A stretch of 64,000 nucleotides of DNA from Gluconobacter sphaericus NBRC 12467 (lineage in GTDB: Bacteria > Pseudomonadota > Alphaproteobacteria > Acetobacterales > Acetobacteraceae), in NCBI RefSeq assembly GCF_006539125.1, contig NZ_BJMK01000002.1, positions 1 through 64,000 of the forward strand. The letters run 5' to 3'. Under the pieces are notes generated by a model. That model ran no database searches. It was not told where the DNA came from and saw only the letters and a list, made by a program, of their open reading frames with translations. The translations under genes and the position numbers were made by a program. Of the stretch, positions 36,005 through 45,248 are shown one piece after another (position 1 is the first letter of the stretch; every line of letters begins with the position of its first letter).

Positions 36005-37033
36005 ATGATCAAGAGCAGAGCTCCGCTATTCGGTCTTCTCGTCGCCACGGCCCTTGGCGCTGTTGCCATGACCCCGTTCGTGTCGTCGGCGCAGGCTGCG
36101 GACATCACGGGCGCAGGATCCAGCTTCGCCGCACCGATCTATGGTGCGTGGGGCACGGCGGCCAAGAGCCAGGCCGGTATCTCCGTGAATTACCAGAGTG
36201 TGGGCTCCAGCGCTGGCCAGGATCAGGTGATCGCCCGTACCGTCGATTTCGGCGCGTCCGACAAGCCGATGAGCGGTGAGCGTCTGTCCAAGGAAAAGCT
36301 GTACCAGTTCCCGACCGTCATGAGCGGCATTGTGGTTGTGGCGAACGTGCCGGGTCTGGCCCCGGGTCAGCTCCGTCTTGATGGCCCGACGCTGGCTGCG
36401 CTGTATGACGGCGAAATCACGACCTGGGATGACGACCGTATCAAGGCCCTGAACCCGGGGCTGAAGCTGCCGGACACGGATGTCGCGCCGATCCACCGTG
36501 CTGATGGTTCGGGCACGAGCTACGTCTTCACGTCCTATTTGTCGCAGGTTTCCCCGACCTGGAAGCAGAAGCTCGGGGCCGGCACGTCCATCGCATGGCC
36601 GGGTGGTGCGGGTGCGCGTGGTAATGACGGCATTGCCGCCATGGTGCGTCAGACCGAGGGTGGCATCGGCTACGTTGAGTATGCCTATGCCGCGCAGAAC
36701 CACCTGAACATCGCCAAGATGAAGAATCACAGCGGTGCTTTCGTTGCTCCGACGCTGGCCAGCTTCACCGAAGCCGCCAAAGCCGCTGATTGGGTTCACG
36801 CGGATCACTATGCCGTGAACCTGCTGGACACGGATGGTGCGTCCTCCTGGCCGATCGTGACGGCAACGTTCGTTCTGGTGCCGGTTGATGCGGCCCAGAA
36901 AGAGGCCGGCAAGGCTGTTCGTGATTTCTTCGCTTGGGGGTTCCAGCACGGTGACGCGGATAATGCCCGCCTCGACTATGTCGGTCTGCCGCAGACAGTG
37001 AAGACGGACATTCTGGCTAACTGGCCGAAGTAA
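36005..37033 (+). CDS. pstS: Phosphate ABC transporter substrate-binding protein PstS
   Basis: A 342-aa periplasmic phosphate-binding protein. The signal peptide ends at SSAQAA (about residue 31). Phosphate-site motifs are ITGAGSSFAAPIYGAW, VDFGASDKPMSGERL, HRADGSGTSYVFTSYLS and GGIGYVEYAYA, which hold the GAGSSF, ASDxP and GSGT ligands. pstCAB and phoU are not adjacent, and a terminator follows directly, so the gene is monocistronic and the permease must be elsewhere. Expression is probably PhoB-dependent, from the box at 35915-35931. Confidence 0.94.
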   Translation: MIKSRAPLFGLLVATALGAVAMTPFVSSAQAADITGAGSSFAAPIYGAWGTAAKSQAGISVNYQSVGSSAGQDQVIARTVDFGASDKPMSGERLSKEKLYQFPTVMSGIVVVANVPGLAPGQLRLDGPTLAALYDGEITTWDDDRIKALNPGLKLPDTDVAPIHRADGSGTSYVFTSYLSQVSPTWKQKLGAGTSIAWPGGAGARGNDGIAAMVRQTEGGIGYVEYAYAAQNHLNIAKMKNHSGAFVAPTLASFTEAAKAADWVHADHYAVNLLDTDGASSWPIVTATFVLVPVDAAQKEAGKAVRDFFAWGFQHGDADNARLDYVGLPQTVKTDILANWPK

Positions 37034-37113
37034 GGTCTGCGCTCATGTCCGGAATGAGGCGTGGCGCCTGAATTCGGGGCTGGTCAGTCCGGACAAAAAG
37101 GCGTTGAGTATGG

Positions 37114-37147
37114 AAACGGGCTTCTCCAGCAGGGGGAGCCCGTTTTC
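37114..37147 (+). terminator. Rho-independent terminator of pstS
   Basis: Stem AAACGGGCT / AGCCCGTTT with an extended inner stem (TCTCC / GGGGG-type pairing) followed by TTTTC, 80 bp after the pstS stop codon. Confidence 0.82.
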
Positions 37148-37179
37148 GGTTTTCTGCTCTGTCCAGTCATGGTGCCTGC

Positions 37180-38427
37180 GTGTCCGTTACGTCGCTGTCC
37201 AAAGAGACCTCTCCCTCGGGGATGAATGCCCTCACCCGTGTGCTGATCGGTCTGATCTTTATTCTTGGGCCCGTTTCGACAGACATGTATCTTCCAGCCT
37301 TTCCGGAACTGGAGCACGATCTGGGGCACGGGGCAGGATCGGCGCAGCTGACACTGACTGCGTGGCTGGCGGGGCTGGCGATCGGACAGTTCACCCTGGG
37401 GCCACTCTGTGACCGCTATGGGCGCAAGCTACCGCTTCTGTACGGGTTGGTAGTGTATGCCCTCGCTTCGGTCGGGCTGGCCCTGACGACCAGTTTCCAT
37501 ATGTTCTGTGTGCTGCGTTTCGTGGCGGCTTTGGGAGGGGCGATCAGTTCGGTGGCGCCGCGGGCGATGGTGCGTGATGTGGCAACCGGAGCGGCGGGTG
37601 TGAAGCTCATGTCGCAGCTTATGCTGATTTTCGGGCTGGGGCCGCTACTGGCGCCCTCGATCGGCAGTTTCCTGCTGGATCTGGGGAGCTGGCGGCTGAT
37701 TTTCTGGGCGAATGTTGTCTTTGGTGTCGTGATGTTCCTCTGCACGCTGTTCCTGCTGCCGGAAACGCTACCGAGGGAGCGGCGTTTTGCTCTGCCGGTC
37801 AGCGGCATGGTGGCGCGTTACCGGGACCTGTCGCGGGAGCCGCTGTTTTGCTCTGCGGTGATGGTCGTGAGCTTTGGGACGTTCACGATGTTTGCTTACC
37901 TGTCCAACGCCCCGGCGCTGTTCGAGAACATTCTGCATTTCTCGCCGCATCTGTTTGCCATTTTCTTTGGGCTGAACGGGGTCGGCTTCATTCTGGGATC
38001 GCAGATCAATGCGCGGCTGGCCAACCGGTTCCTGTTCACGCGGGTGATGGAAATCGGGATGCTGTCGGTGCTGGTGTTCTGCGTTCTGGCCGTGGTGGTG
38101 TGTATGAGTGGGCTGGCAGGGCCAAAAGATCCATGGATCCTGTGCGCGCTGATCTGGTGCACGACATTTTCACTGGGCTTCATCGGGCCGAACGCGGGCA
38201 TTTTGGCCCTGACGCATCACGGGCATCAGGCGGGCGCGGCTTCGGCGTTGATGGGAACGATGAACTGGACAATCGCCGGTCTGGCGGGAGTCATGATGTC
38301 GTGTCTGCCGACGCACTGGGTTGGGTCGACATCGATCGGCATGCTGGTCGGGATCAGCTGTTGCTGGCTGTGCGATCTGTGGCGCCGCCGGCTGGATCCG
38401 GAATCCTATCTCTCTGTCCGACACTGA
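37180..38427 (+). CDS. Bcr/CflA-type MFS multidrug efflux transporter
   Basis: A 415-aa, 12-TM DHA1-family exporter. Motif FILGPVSTDMYLPAFPELEH in TM1 is diagnostic for Bcr/CflA. GPLCDRYGRKLPLLYGL is the loop after TM2, and RAMVRDVATG follows TM4. TM5 has the drug:proton antiporter segment LIFGLGPLLAPSIGSFLLDL with SWRLIFWANVVFG. It starts at GTG 37180, just behind the pstS terminator, and ends near a hairpin at 38461. Drug substrates cannot be predicted. Confidence 0.9.
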   Translation: MSVTSLSKETSPSGMNALTRVLIGLIFILGPVSTDMYLPAFPELEHDLGHGAGSAQLTLTAWLAGLAIGQFTLGPLCDRYGRKLPLLYGLVVYALASVGLALTTSFHMFCVLRFVAALGGAISSVAPRAMVRDVATGAAGVKLMSQLMLIFGLGPLLAPSIGSFLLDLGSWRLIFWANVVFGVVMFLCTLFLLPETLPRERRFALPVSGMVARYRDLSREPLFCSAVMVVSFGTFTMFAYLSNAPALFENILHFSPHLFAIFFGLNGVGFILGSQINARLANRFLFTRVMEIGMLSVLVFCVLAVVVCMSGLAGPKDPWILCALIWCTTFSLGFIGPNAGILALTHHGHQAGAASALMGTMNWTIAGLAGVMMSCLPTHWVGSTSIGMLVGISCCWLCDLWRRRLDPESYLSVRH

Positions 38428-38460
38428 GCGCAGTCTGTGTCAGCCGGGAGAAGGAAAAGC

Positions 38461-38492
38461 GGGACGCCCGGCACTAAGGCCGGGCCAGTCCC
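38461..38492 (-). terminator. Hairpin between convergent genes
   Basis: GGGACGCCCGGC / GCCGGGCCAGTCCC pair with one bulge around a 5-nt loop. On the minus strand it is followed by GCTTTTCC, so it best serves the 45-aa membrane protein gene; it may also stop plus-strand transcription from the efflux gene. Confidence 0.65.
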
Positions 38493-38505
38493 GAGATAAC
38501 TGGAA

Positions 38506-38643
38506 TCAGCTCTCGGAAACGCGGTCGGAAGCAACCGTAGCAATCATCAGCGCGCCGATCATCGGAACGAAGGCAACCATCGAGAACTGTGCGAGCAGGC
38601 TGGTGGGAAGGCCGATCAGGTGGATCAGGGTCATGGAAGTCAT
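38506..38643 (-). CDS. Small 45-aa membrane protein, unknown
   Basis: Forty-five codons from ATG (38641-38643) to TGA (38506-38508). The translation starts MTSMTLIHLIGLPTSLLAQF and has a hydrophobic segment SMVAFVPMIGALMIATVA before a charged end (SDRVSES). GGAG lies 8 bp upstream of the ATG and a hairpin terminator follows the stop, which supports a real gene. No family is recognised; a single-TM regulatory peptide is plausible. Confidence 0.55.
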   Translation of the reverse strand: MTSMTLIHLIGLPTSLLAQFSMVAFVPMIGALMIATVASDRVSES

Positions 38644-38925
38644 CTGGAAAATCTCCGTGTGGTTCTGTTTGCCGTTTTGCGGCGTGCAGCGGGAGAAACT
38701 CCAGAATCGGGGGCTGAAGCAACAAATACAGATGCGGGGTCAGCCCTGCATTCCGTGCATAAATGTCTTTTAAACTTTTGCCATCTTTGCAGCAGCGCCG
38801 TTTTTGTTCCAGTCGGTCGATTATTTCGCTTTTGTTAAAGTAAAACGGGAGAGGCTTACAGATCAGGATTTCTTGCGGGAAAGAGTACTGTTCTGGGTTG
38901 TTTTTGAAATAAAATTGCGCGAAGG

Positions 38926-39423
38926 CTATTCCGCGTCGAGGCTCAGATCGGCGTCGCGACGCAGCCCGTGCCAGCTCAGCAGGGTGTCGGCGAGAAAGAA
39001 CATTAGCGATCCGACGGTGCATGCCAGAGCTATGCCAAAAAGTGCGAGCAGCCATGCTGACGTCGAGGCGTCCCGGATCGAGCCGACAAACAGCGCCATG
39101 GCTGCGCCGCAGGTCGAGGCGCCGCCAATGGCGTTTAGGAGAATCGCGACATCCAGCACAAAGACGCGGCGGTGCAGGCGGGTCTGCTGATTGCGGAGGC
39201 GCTCAGGAGTGTTGAGCGGATCTGCCGGTGTATCATCTGTAGCGGGTGTGCTGAGCTTTTTGCGAACGTCTTCCAGGTGGTCGGCGACGCGGGTGAGGCG
39301 TGTGTTGAAGACGTTGATGAGCGTGCCGATCCCGGACAGCATGAAGACGGGCGTAAGCGCGACTTGAATGAGGTGTGCGGCGCTGTCGACGGGATCGGGA
39401 TCGTAGGAAATTGGGAAAGCCAT
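38926..39423 (-). CDS. DUF2721 membrane protein
   Basis: A 165-aa protein with three TMs and the DUF2721 pattern. HLIQVALTPVFMLSGIGTLI leads into NVFNTRLTRVADHLEDVR. RRVFVLDVAILLNAIGGAST and ACTVGSLMFFLADTLLSWHG form the later TMs. Function is unknown for the family. It is transcribed divergently from the creatininase gene. The 282 bp between its stop and the small protein gene hold no gene that I can support. Confidence 0.85.
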   Translation of the reverse strand: MAFPISYDPDPVDSAAHLIQVALTPVFMLSGIGTLINVFNTRLTRVADHLEDVRKKLSTPATDDTPADPLNTPERLRNQQTRLHRRVFVLDVAILLNAIGGASTCGAAMALFVGSIRDASTSAWLLALFGIALACTVGSLMFFLADTLLSWHGLRRDADLSLDAE

Positions 39424-39545
39424 AGTGTCTTATACTGCATGATCTGGTTGCGGAAAGACGCAAGATCCGGAAAAGGCGCCTCTGGCAAAAGGGGGGACAG
39501 ATGGAGTAGGGAAAGACAACCATTACAAGAGATCTCCCGGCCCTG

Positions 39546-40403
39546 ATGCTGTTTCTCCGTCGCCTGCCCTGTCGTGTTGCGTTGTTATGCGTAGGGATGG
39601 GGTTGTCTGTCCCGGCGGCCCAGGCGCAGGACGTGCTGGAAGTGCCGCCGCATTGCAGCGGTCTGGCGCTTCAGGCCGAATTCGCCTGCCGGAGCTGGAC
39701 TGAGGTGGCGCAGGATGTGAGGGCGGGGACGGATACAGTCATTATCCCCGTGGGCGGGACCGAGCAGAGCGGCCCTTACATGGCGGTCGGCAAGCATAAT
39801 GTGCGGGCGCAGGTGCTGGCGGATGCGATTGCGGTTCAGGCCGGGCACACGCTGGTGGCGCCTGTTGTGGCCTATGTGCCGGAGGGCTCGACGAGTCCGC
39901 GCACGTCTCACATGAAGTTTCCTGGCACGATTTCCGTGCCACCGGCCATATTCGAGGGGCTGCTCAAAGGCGCTGCTGAGAGTTTTCGCGTTCAGGGTTT
40001 CCGGCGAATTGTGCTGCTGGGCGATCATGGCGGATACCAGTCTTTCATGGGGCAGGTGGCGCAGGAGTTGAACCGGGCCTGGAAGGGGCAGGCCGCCGTG
40101 CTTTATGTGCGTGATTATTATGAAGTCGTTCCCCACCAGTATGCTGATGCCCTGCGCGCGCAGGGCCATGCGGCTGAAGTGGGGCTTCATGCGGAGCTGA
40201 GCGATACGTCGCTGATGCTGGCGGTTGATCCGTCGCTTGTGCGTCAGGATGCATTGCGCGCAGCTCCGAAACCGGGTGTGGCTGAGGGCGTCTATGGTGG
40301 CGATCCACGGCGTGCATCGGCTGGGCTCGGCCGGATCGGCACGGAGATGCAGATCCGGACCGCGGTTGCGGCAATCCAGTCTTTCCAAAGGAGCCATCCA
40401 TGA
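39546..40403 (+). CDS. Periplasmic creatininase-family protein
   Basis: A 285-aa protein with a signal peptide (cleavage near VPAAQAQ, residue 28), so it acts outside the cytoplasm, unlike creatininase itself. The fold motifs are IIPVGGTEQSGPYMAVGKHN, LLGDHGGYQSFMGQVAQ and VGLHAELSDTSLML. In creatininase the first motif reads EQHGPH...TD; here the metal-ligand His and Asp positions read Ser and His, which marks a separate subfamily. It is coupled (ATGA overlap) to a beta-propeller gene. It probably hydrolyses an amide bond in a small molecule or peptide; the substrate is unknown. Confidence 0.82.
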   Translation: MLFLRRLPCRVALLCVGMGLSVPAAQAQDVLEVPPHCSGLALQAEFACRSWTEVAQDVRAGTDTVIIPVGGTEQSGPYMAVGKHNVRAQVLADAIAVQAGHTLVAPVVAYVPEGSTSPRTSHMKFPGTISVPPAIFEGLLKGAAESFRVQGFRRIVLLGDHGGYQSFMGQVAQELNRAWKGQAAVLYVRDYYEVVPHQYADALRAQGHAAEVGLHAELSDTSLMLAVDPSLVRQDALRAAPKPGVAEGVYGGDPRRASAGLGRIGTEMQIRTAVAAIQSFQRSHP

Positions 40404-41638
40404 CATTTAAGACTCCGCTTCTGGTGGCGACAACGCTGCTGGGAGCCACCCTGGGAACTGCCGTAGCCCATGCGCAGGAATACTCTCCGAGCGCGCCGAT
40501 GGTGCCGGTCCCTGCCGATGCCTCCGCGCCTGTTGCGGCATCAGCGCCGGTTGCTGCGTCCGGTATCCAGACAATCCCGGGCATGCCGCCGGTCATTGAT
40601 CCGAAGAATATCTATAGTGAGACGACACCGTCCCATATATCGCCTGCGATCGCCCATGATCCGGCCCGTGTTTATGTGCCGAACCTGCGCGGGGACAGCG
40701 TTTCCGTCATTGATCCGGCGTCTTTTCAGGTCGTGGACACGTTCCCGGTCGGACATTCGCCGCAGCATGTTGTGCCGTCCTGGGATTTGCGGACGCTGTG
40801 GGTGACGAATAACAGCGAAGGCCGTCCGGACGGGTCGCTCACGCCGATCAATCCGGCGACGGCCAAGCCGGGCCCGTCCATTGCCGTTGATGATCCGTAC
40901 AACATGTATTTCACGCCGGACGGGAAATACGCGATCACGGTGGCCGAGGCTCACAAGCGTCTGGACTTCCGCGATCCGCATACGATGGAGCTGAAGGGCT
41001 CGGTCGAAACGCCGGAATGCAAGGGTGTCAATCACGCCGATTTCTCCATTGACGGCAAGTACGCGATCTTCACCTGCGAGTTCGGCGGTTATGTCGCCAA
41101 GGTCGATACGGTGAACCTGAAGATGATCGGGATGCTGAAGCTGTCCAAGGGCGGGATGCCGCAGGACATTCTGACGGCGCCGGATGGTCACAAGTTCTAT
41201 GTCGCGGACATGATGGCGGACGGCGTGTTCGTTGTGGACGGCGACTCTTTCAAGGAAACCGGCTTCATCCCGACGGGTATCGGTACGCATGGCCTGTATC
41301 CGAGCCGCGATGGCAAGGTGATGTATGTCGCAAATCGTGGATCACATCGCATTCATGGTCCGAAGCACGGGCCGGGCGGGGTGTCGATTGTCGATTTTGC
41401 GACGGACAAGGTCGTCAAAACCTGGATGATCCCAGGTGGCGGTAGCCCGGACATGGGCAATGTCAGTGCGGACGGCAAACTGCTGTGGTTGTCAGGACGG
41501 TTTGATGACGTGGTCTATGCGATCGACACTGATACGGGGGCGATGCGCAAGATCCCGGTCGGTGCGGAGCCGCATGGCCTGACGGTATGGCCGCAGCCGG
41601 GACGTTATAGCGTCGGCCATACAGGCATCTTGCGATAA
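40400..41638 (+). CDS. Periplasmic YncE-like (YVTN) beta-propeller protein
   Basis: A 412-aa protein with a signal peptide (cleavage near AVAHAQ, residue 25) and an Ala/Pro linker. It has about seven YVTN-type blades: RVYVPNLRGDSVSVID, TLWVTNNSEG, KYAITVAEAHKRLDF, KFYVADMMADGVFVVD, VMYVANRGSHRI, and a last LLWLSGRFDDVVYAID. Propellers of this type bind ligands or quinoprotein partners. Its start overlaps the creatininase stop by 4 bp, so the two are made together. A strong terminator follows. Function is unknown. Confidence 0.85.
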   Translation: MTFKTPLLVATTLLGATLGTAVAHAQEYSPSAPMVPVPADASAPVAASAPVAASGIQTIPGMPPVIDPKNIYSETTPSHISPAIAHDPARVYVPNLRGDSVSVIDPASFQVVDTFPVGHSPQHVVPSWDLRTLWVTNNSEGRPDGSLTPINPATAKPGPSIAVDDPYNMYFTPDGKYAITVAEAHKRLDFRDPHTMELKGSVETPECKGVNHADFSIDGKYAIFTCEFGGYVAKVDTVNLKMIGMLKLSKGGMPQDILTAPDGHKFYVADMMADGVFVVDGDSFKETGFIPTGIGTHGLYPSRDGKVMYVANRGSHRIHGPKHGPGGVSIVDFATDKVVKTWMIPGGGSPDMGNVSADGKLLWLSGRFDDVVYAIDTDTGAMRKIPVGAEPHGLTVWPQPGRYSVGHTGILR

Positions 41639-41664
41639 GGTCCGAGGAATTGAGGGATCGAAAG

Positions 41665-41696
41665 AGGGAGGCAGATATTTCTGTCTCCCTTTTTTA
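41665..41696 (+). terminator. Rho-independent terminator after the beta-propeller gene
   Basis: Stem AGGGAGGCAGA / TCTGTCTCCCT with a short loop and a TTTTTT run, 27 bp after the stop codon. Confidence 0.88.
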
Positions 41697-41827
41697 TTGG
41701 CTGTGGCTCTACAAGGAGTTGGGTCGGCAGACGTCGAGGGTCTGTATGGCGACTTTTCCGAATTCCTGATGGCGTGCTTGCCACCGGAGATGCGGCTGTC
41801 TGAACAGCTGCTCTGGTGTTGGGCGCT

Positions 41828-42061
41828 TTATGGCTTGTTGGCGCTGGAAGATTTTCTAGAAAAAAGGCGATCAATCGCGGGGCCGATAAAATAGCCGATG
41901 ATCCCGGTGATCAGGACGGAGGGCCAGGCCCATCCGGCATAATCCTTGAAGAAATCCTGATTTTCCAGATAGGTCATGACAGCGATGTCGATCAGGACGA
42001 GGGTCCATAATGTCGTGGACAGGAAAGGCTGGAGCCATGCGTGGCGGATTGTACGGGTCAT
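41828..42061 (-). CDS. Small two-TM membrane protein, unknown
   Basis: A 77-aa protein with hydrophobic segments at about 14-30 (STTLWTLVLIDIAVMTY) and 44-64 (WAWPSVLITGIIGYFIGPAI), and a basic C-terminus. It begins 13 bp after the stop of the 103-aa membrane protein gene, so the two likely form an operon. I do not recognise a family. The stretch 41697-41827 between the terminator and its stop holds nothing that I can support. Confidence 0.6.
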   Translation of the reverse strand: MTRTIRHAWLQPFLSTTLWTLVLIDIAVMTYLENQDFFKDYAGWAWPSVLITGIIGYFIGPAIDRLFSRKSSSANKP

Positions 42062-42074
42062 GTGCCTCTCCTGA

Positions 42075-42386
42075 TTACGAGATCGAGACGTGGAAGACGA
42101 AGATCATCCCACAGATGAACGCCCCAAGCAGAGGAAGCCAGCAGGTATGCAGGTGGTTGTGGTCGTCCATGTAGGAATAGGCGAGTGCTAACGCGACATA
42201 GACATGCGCGAACACCAGCCCGAGGACCATGCCGATGAACCGCTTTTTCAGGACCTGTTCTTCCTGACGGTTCTTTTCGGCCAGGACGGTCGGGTTTGGG
42301 CGCTCCGTCGGAGTTTCGGCGGAAGGGGCCACGGTCGTCTTCTGGGTGGGGTCGGACGATTCCGATGAGACCAGGGCAAGAGACAT
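42075..42386 (-). CDS. Small two-TM membrane protein, unknown
   Basis: A 103-aa protein from ATG at 42386, chosen for AAGGA 8 bp upstream; in-frame ATG at 42404 is the alternative. A polar Ser/Thr/Pro-rich start of about 45 residues leads to RFIGMVLGLVFAHVYVALAL and WLPLLGAFICGMIFVFHV. A His-rich loop (MDDHNHLHTC) lies between the two TMs and might bind metal. No family is recognised. It is first in a two-gene minus-strand unit. Confidence 0.6.
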   Translation of the reverse strand: MSLALVSSESSDPTQKTTVAPSAETPTERPNPTVLAEKNRQEEQVLKKRFIGMVLGLVFAHVYVALALAYSYMDDHNHLHTCWLPLLGAFICGMIFVFHVSIS

Positions 42387-42611
42387 CGCTGGATTCCTTG
42401 GCATGATCCTCGCCGATCGGCGGGCGATGCGGGGCCACGGAGAGAGCGGGCCGGGAAATCGTCTGCGGGGAACCGGGAGGGGGGTTCTCGATAATGTGGG
42501 GGCAGAATGAGCCTCTCTGCACACCAATGCAAGACTTTATTTAATTGATTAACAATTATGTGGAAGCGTACCGGAAAGTGAAACCGGCCCCTGAACGGGG
42601 CCGGTCTGAAA

Positions 42612-45110
42612 TCACCCCGGGGTGCTGCCGTCAGGCTTGCCGTTATCCTGCGCGGTTTCCGGTGCAGGCTTCCGGGCTGGTGGCTTCGGTGGGGTGGGGG
42701 CGTCGTTAGCTGGGGCGGGCAGGGCCACGTCTGCGGTAATGCGCATGGCATTGCCCGGCGGTGTCGTGAAGTAGGACGTGCCGGTGTAGAACTTGACGTT
42801 CTCCGCGGCGAGCAGGTTGGTGATGCGGCGGTAGAACTCGCGCTTGACCTTCCATTTCATCATCGGAGTCGTGCGGAAGCTGCCAAGGAGCGTGGCGCCC
42901 CCGCTGTCGCTGTTGTCCACGCCCAGGTCGTTGTAATCCGACAGGATCATGGGACCAAAGACCGGGTCGTCGCGCATTTCCTTTAGCGTTTTCGCCATGA
43001 TGGCCGTCACGCGGGGCAGATTCTCGGAAAGATCAAGCTGCTGTTTGACGATGACCTGATTGTAGCCGCGCGCCGTGTTGGCGATCGAGGAGACGGAGGA
43101 GAACGGGATGATGTGAAGGTCGCCGTTGATGTCGCGGACTTTCACTGTGCGGATCGAGAGGTTTTCCACCGTTCCCGAGACGCCGCCGGTCGTCACCCAG
43201 TCACCGACCTGAATGGCATCTTCGACGAGCATGAAGAAGCCCGTGATGAAGTCCTTGACGAGGCTCTGCGAACCGAAGGCGATGGCGGCACCCATGATGC
43301 CTGCGCCGGTGAGCAACGGGGTGACGTTGATGCCGATCTGCGAGAGTGTCGTGACCGCGACGATGATGATGATGATGGCTAGAAGGACGGTGCGGATGAT
43401 GGGTAGGACTGTGCGCAGGCGGGTTGCGCGCGACATCTGGTCCGACTTCTCGAAGCGGGTGAGCTGCTGGCTGAGGAAGGCGTTGAAGATTTCCCAGATC
43501 GCAACGGCCACACTGAGGGCGACCAGCATCGTTATGATGGCGTCGAGCAGATGGCGGCCGACGGCGTTGTATATGAAGAAGCCGAAAGTGGGCAGGCCCC
43601 ACGTCTCGGTCATGGCGACCAATGTCAGGAACAGGATGGTGCCGGTCAGGATCTTGCGGGCGAAGGGATAGTAACGGTCGGCGCGTTTCTGAAGATCGGG
43701 GAAGCGATCGGTCAGGGCCGGGTTGATGCGGAAAAGGCGGTCCTGAAGCCCGTAGGCCAGTACAGCCACCAGACGGGAGGCGACGAGGATGCCGATGGTG
43801 ATGCCGGTGGTGTCGAGGATCCAGCGATAGCCACCGGGCAGATGCGCGGCCCAGACGATCCAGAGGGAAGCATCCAGGAACATGGCCGGGACCCACCACA
43901 GCCGTGTGACGGCGACGATGAAGGTCCACATTGCGGTGTCGGGAACGGCGCGGGGCTGAAGTGCGCGGCTGACGAGGTGCCGGATGCGCCAGATGAAGAT
44001 GGCGATCAGGATGTGTTCGATCAGGATTACGCCGCGGATCATGGCGCCCGTGCCGCGTGGCGAGAGATTGAACTGGCTGCCCAGCGTGGACAGGCAGAAG
44101 ACGATGGCGGGTGCTGCGACCAGCACGTTCCACCAGCGGGTCAGTAGAAAGGCCGTTGCATCTGTTGCGGGCAGCAGGCGGATGGTGGGGGAACGGGGGG
44201 CGAAGCCTGTTTCGACAAACAGATACAGGCAGCGGGCGGCAGCGTAGCAGTTGGCGAGCGTCGTGATGACGTTATCCGTTTTCTCGCTCCAGGGCAGTAC
44301 CAGAACTGCGAGATAGGCAATGGCCAGAAAGGCCAGAACCGGAATGGCCTTCAGTGCGAAATGCCCCAGTGCGTAAGGGACGCGGGAGAGGAAGCGCAGG
44401 GTCTCGACCTGTCGCCGCTGGTCTGCGGCGCGGGTCTGGCTGGAACCGTCAACGATGGGCTCCTGCGGGGTGTTTTCCTCGGTTTCGAGCGCGTGGCGCT
44501 GCTCACGGTTTTCGGCGTTCTGTGTGAGCTGGAGAAGAGGTTTGTGCAGGCTGAGCGCAACAATGCGTTCTAGCACTAGACCGCAGACCATGATTACGAG
44601 GCCTCCAGCGAAGGCATGGAGAATCGTGGTGCGGGTGTCGGGGGAGGCGAGTGTCGTACGCGCCCAGTGGCCGACGATGCCGAGATTGCTGAACAGACCG
44701 AGGAAGTTATGCAGATAGCCCAGCGCCTGAAGGCGGATGCTGCTCAGGCCGGTATGGATATCGGGTGGGACTTCGGCGACGGTCTTGGCGGGGGCCGCTT
44801 TGGCAGGTGTGGTTTTTGTGGCGGGTGCGGCCGCAGTATCGGGGGTCGCCGCGGGGGTTTCAACCTGAAGGCCGCGGGCCATCAGGGAGAGGGTGTGGGT
44901 GAAGGCGTCTCGTTCCTTCGGGTTGTTCAGGACGTTGAGGAGCTGCTGTGCTTCCTGCTGGTTTAGAGGGGCGGTTGGGGTGGTGTCGGCCGCCTGGGCC
45001 GGGAACAGCGTCAGGATGCCGAGGAGCAGGAAGAGGAAGATGCCGGGGACGGCGCGTCCAGTTCGTGTGTGGGACGATGGAGACTGATCGGGACGGGGTA
45101 TCGACGGCAT
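42612..45110 (-). CDS. MscS-family mechanosensitive channel, YbiO-like
   Basis: An 832-aa channel. The signal peptide (FLFLLLGILTLFPAQA) ends near residue 42. A periplasmic domain is followed by about ten TMs, then the MscS core with pore helix GAGIMGAAIAFGSQSLVKDF and beta domain VEDAIQVGDWVTTGGVSGTV. DINGDLHIIPFSSVSSIANT follows, a segment close to E. coli YbiO. A Pro-rich tail ends the protein. It opens on membrane tension to release solutes at hypo-osmotic shock. I start at ATG 45110 because the signal peptide begins there; an upstream extension to 45239 lacks features. Confidence 0.88.
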   Translation of the reverse strand: MPSIPRPDQSPSSHTRTGRAVPGIFLFLLLGILTLFPAQAADTTPTAPLNQQEAQQLLNVLNNPKERDAFTHTLSLMARGLQVETPAATPDTAAAPATKTTPAKAAPAKTVAEVPPDIHTGLSSIRLQALGYLHNFLGLFSNLGIVGHWARTTLASPDTRTTILHAFAGGLVIMVCGLVLERIVALSLHKPLLQLTQNAENREQRHALETEENTPQEPIVDGSSQTRAADQRRQVETLRFLSRVPYALGHFALKAIPVLAFLAIAYLAVLVLPWSEKTDNVITTLANCYAAARCLYLFVETGFAPRSPTIRLLPATDATAFLLTRWWNVLVAAPAIVFCLSTLGSQFNLSPRGTGAMIRGVILIEHILIAIFIWRIRHLVSRALQPRAVPDTAMWTFIVAVTRLWWVPAMFLDASLWIVWAAHLPGGYRWILDTTGITIGILVASRLVAVLAYGLQDRLFRINPALTDRFPDLQKRADRYYPFARKILTGTILFLTLVAMTETWGLPTFGFFIYNAVGRHLLDAIITMLVALSVAVAIWEIFNAFLSQQLTRFEKSDQMSRATRLRTVLPIIRTVLLAIIIIIVAVTTLSQIGINVTPLLTGAGIMGAAIAFGSQSLVKDFITGFFMLVEDAIQVGDWVTTGGVSGTVENLSIRTVKVRDINGDLHIIPFSSVSSIANTARGYNQVIVKQQLDLSENLPRVTAIMAKTLKEMRDDPVFGPMILSDYNDLGVDNSDSGGATLLGSFRTTPMMKWKVKREFYRRITNLLAAENVKFYTGTSYFTTPPGNAMRITADVALPAPANDAPTPPKPPARKPAPETAQDNGKPDGSTPG

Positions 45111-45248
45111 CGGTCTGATGAGTCCTTGCAAATTACGCGGTCGGTCGCGCGGTCTGTCGTCCGCACAGGGTGGTCCGCCTGGGGCGGTCTGGTGCTGTAA
45201 ACATGGCACAGGGCGGCGGCTCTGTCCTACCCTCATCATGCGGGTAGC

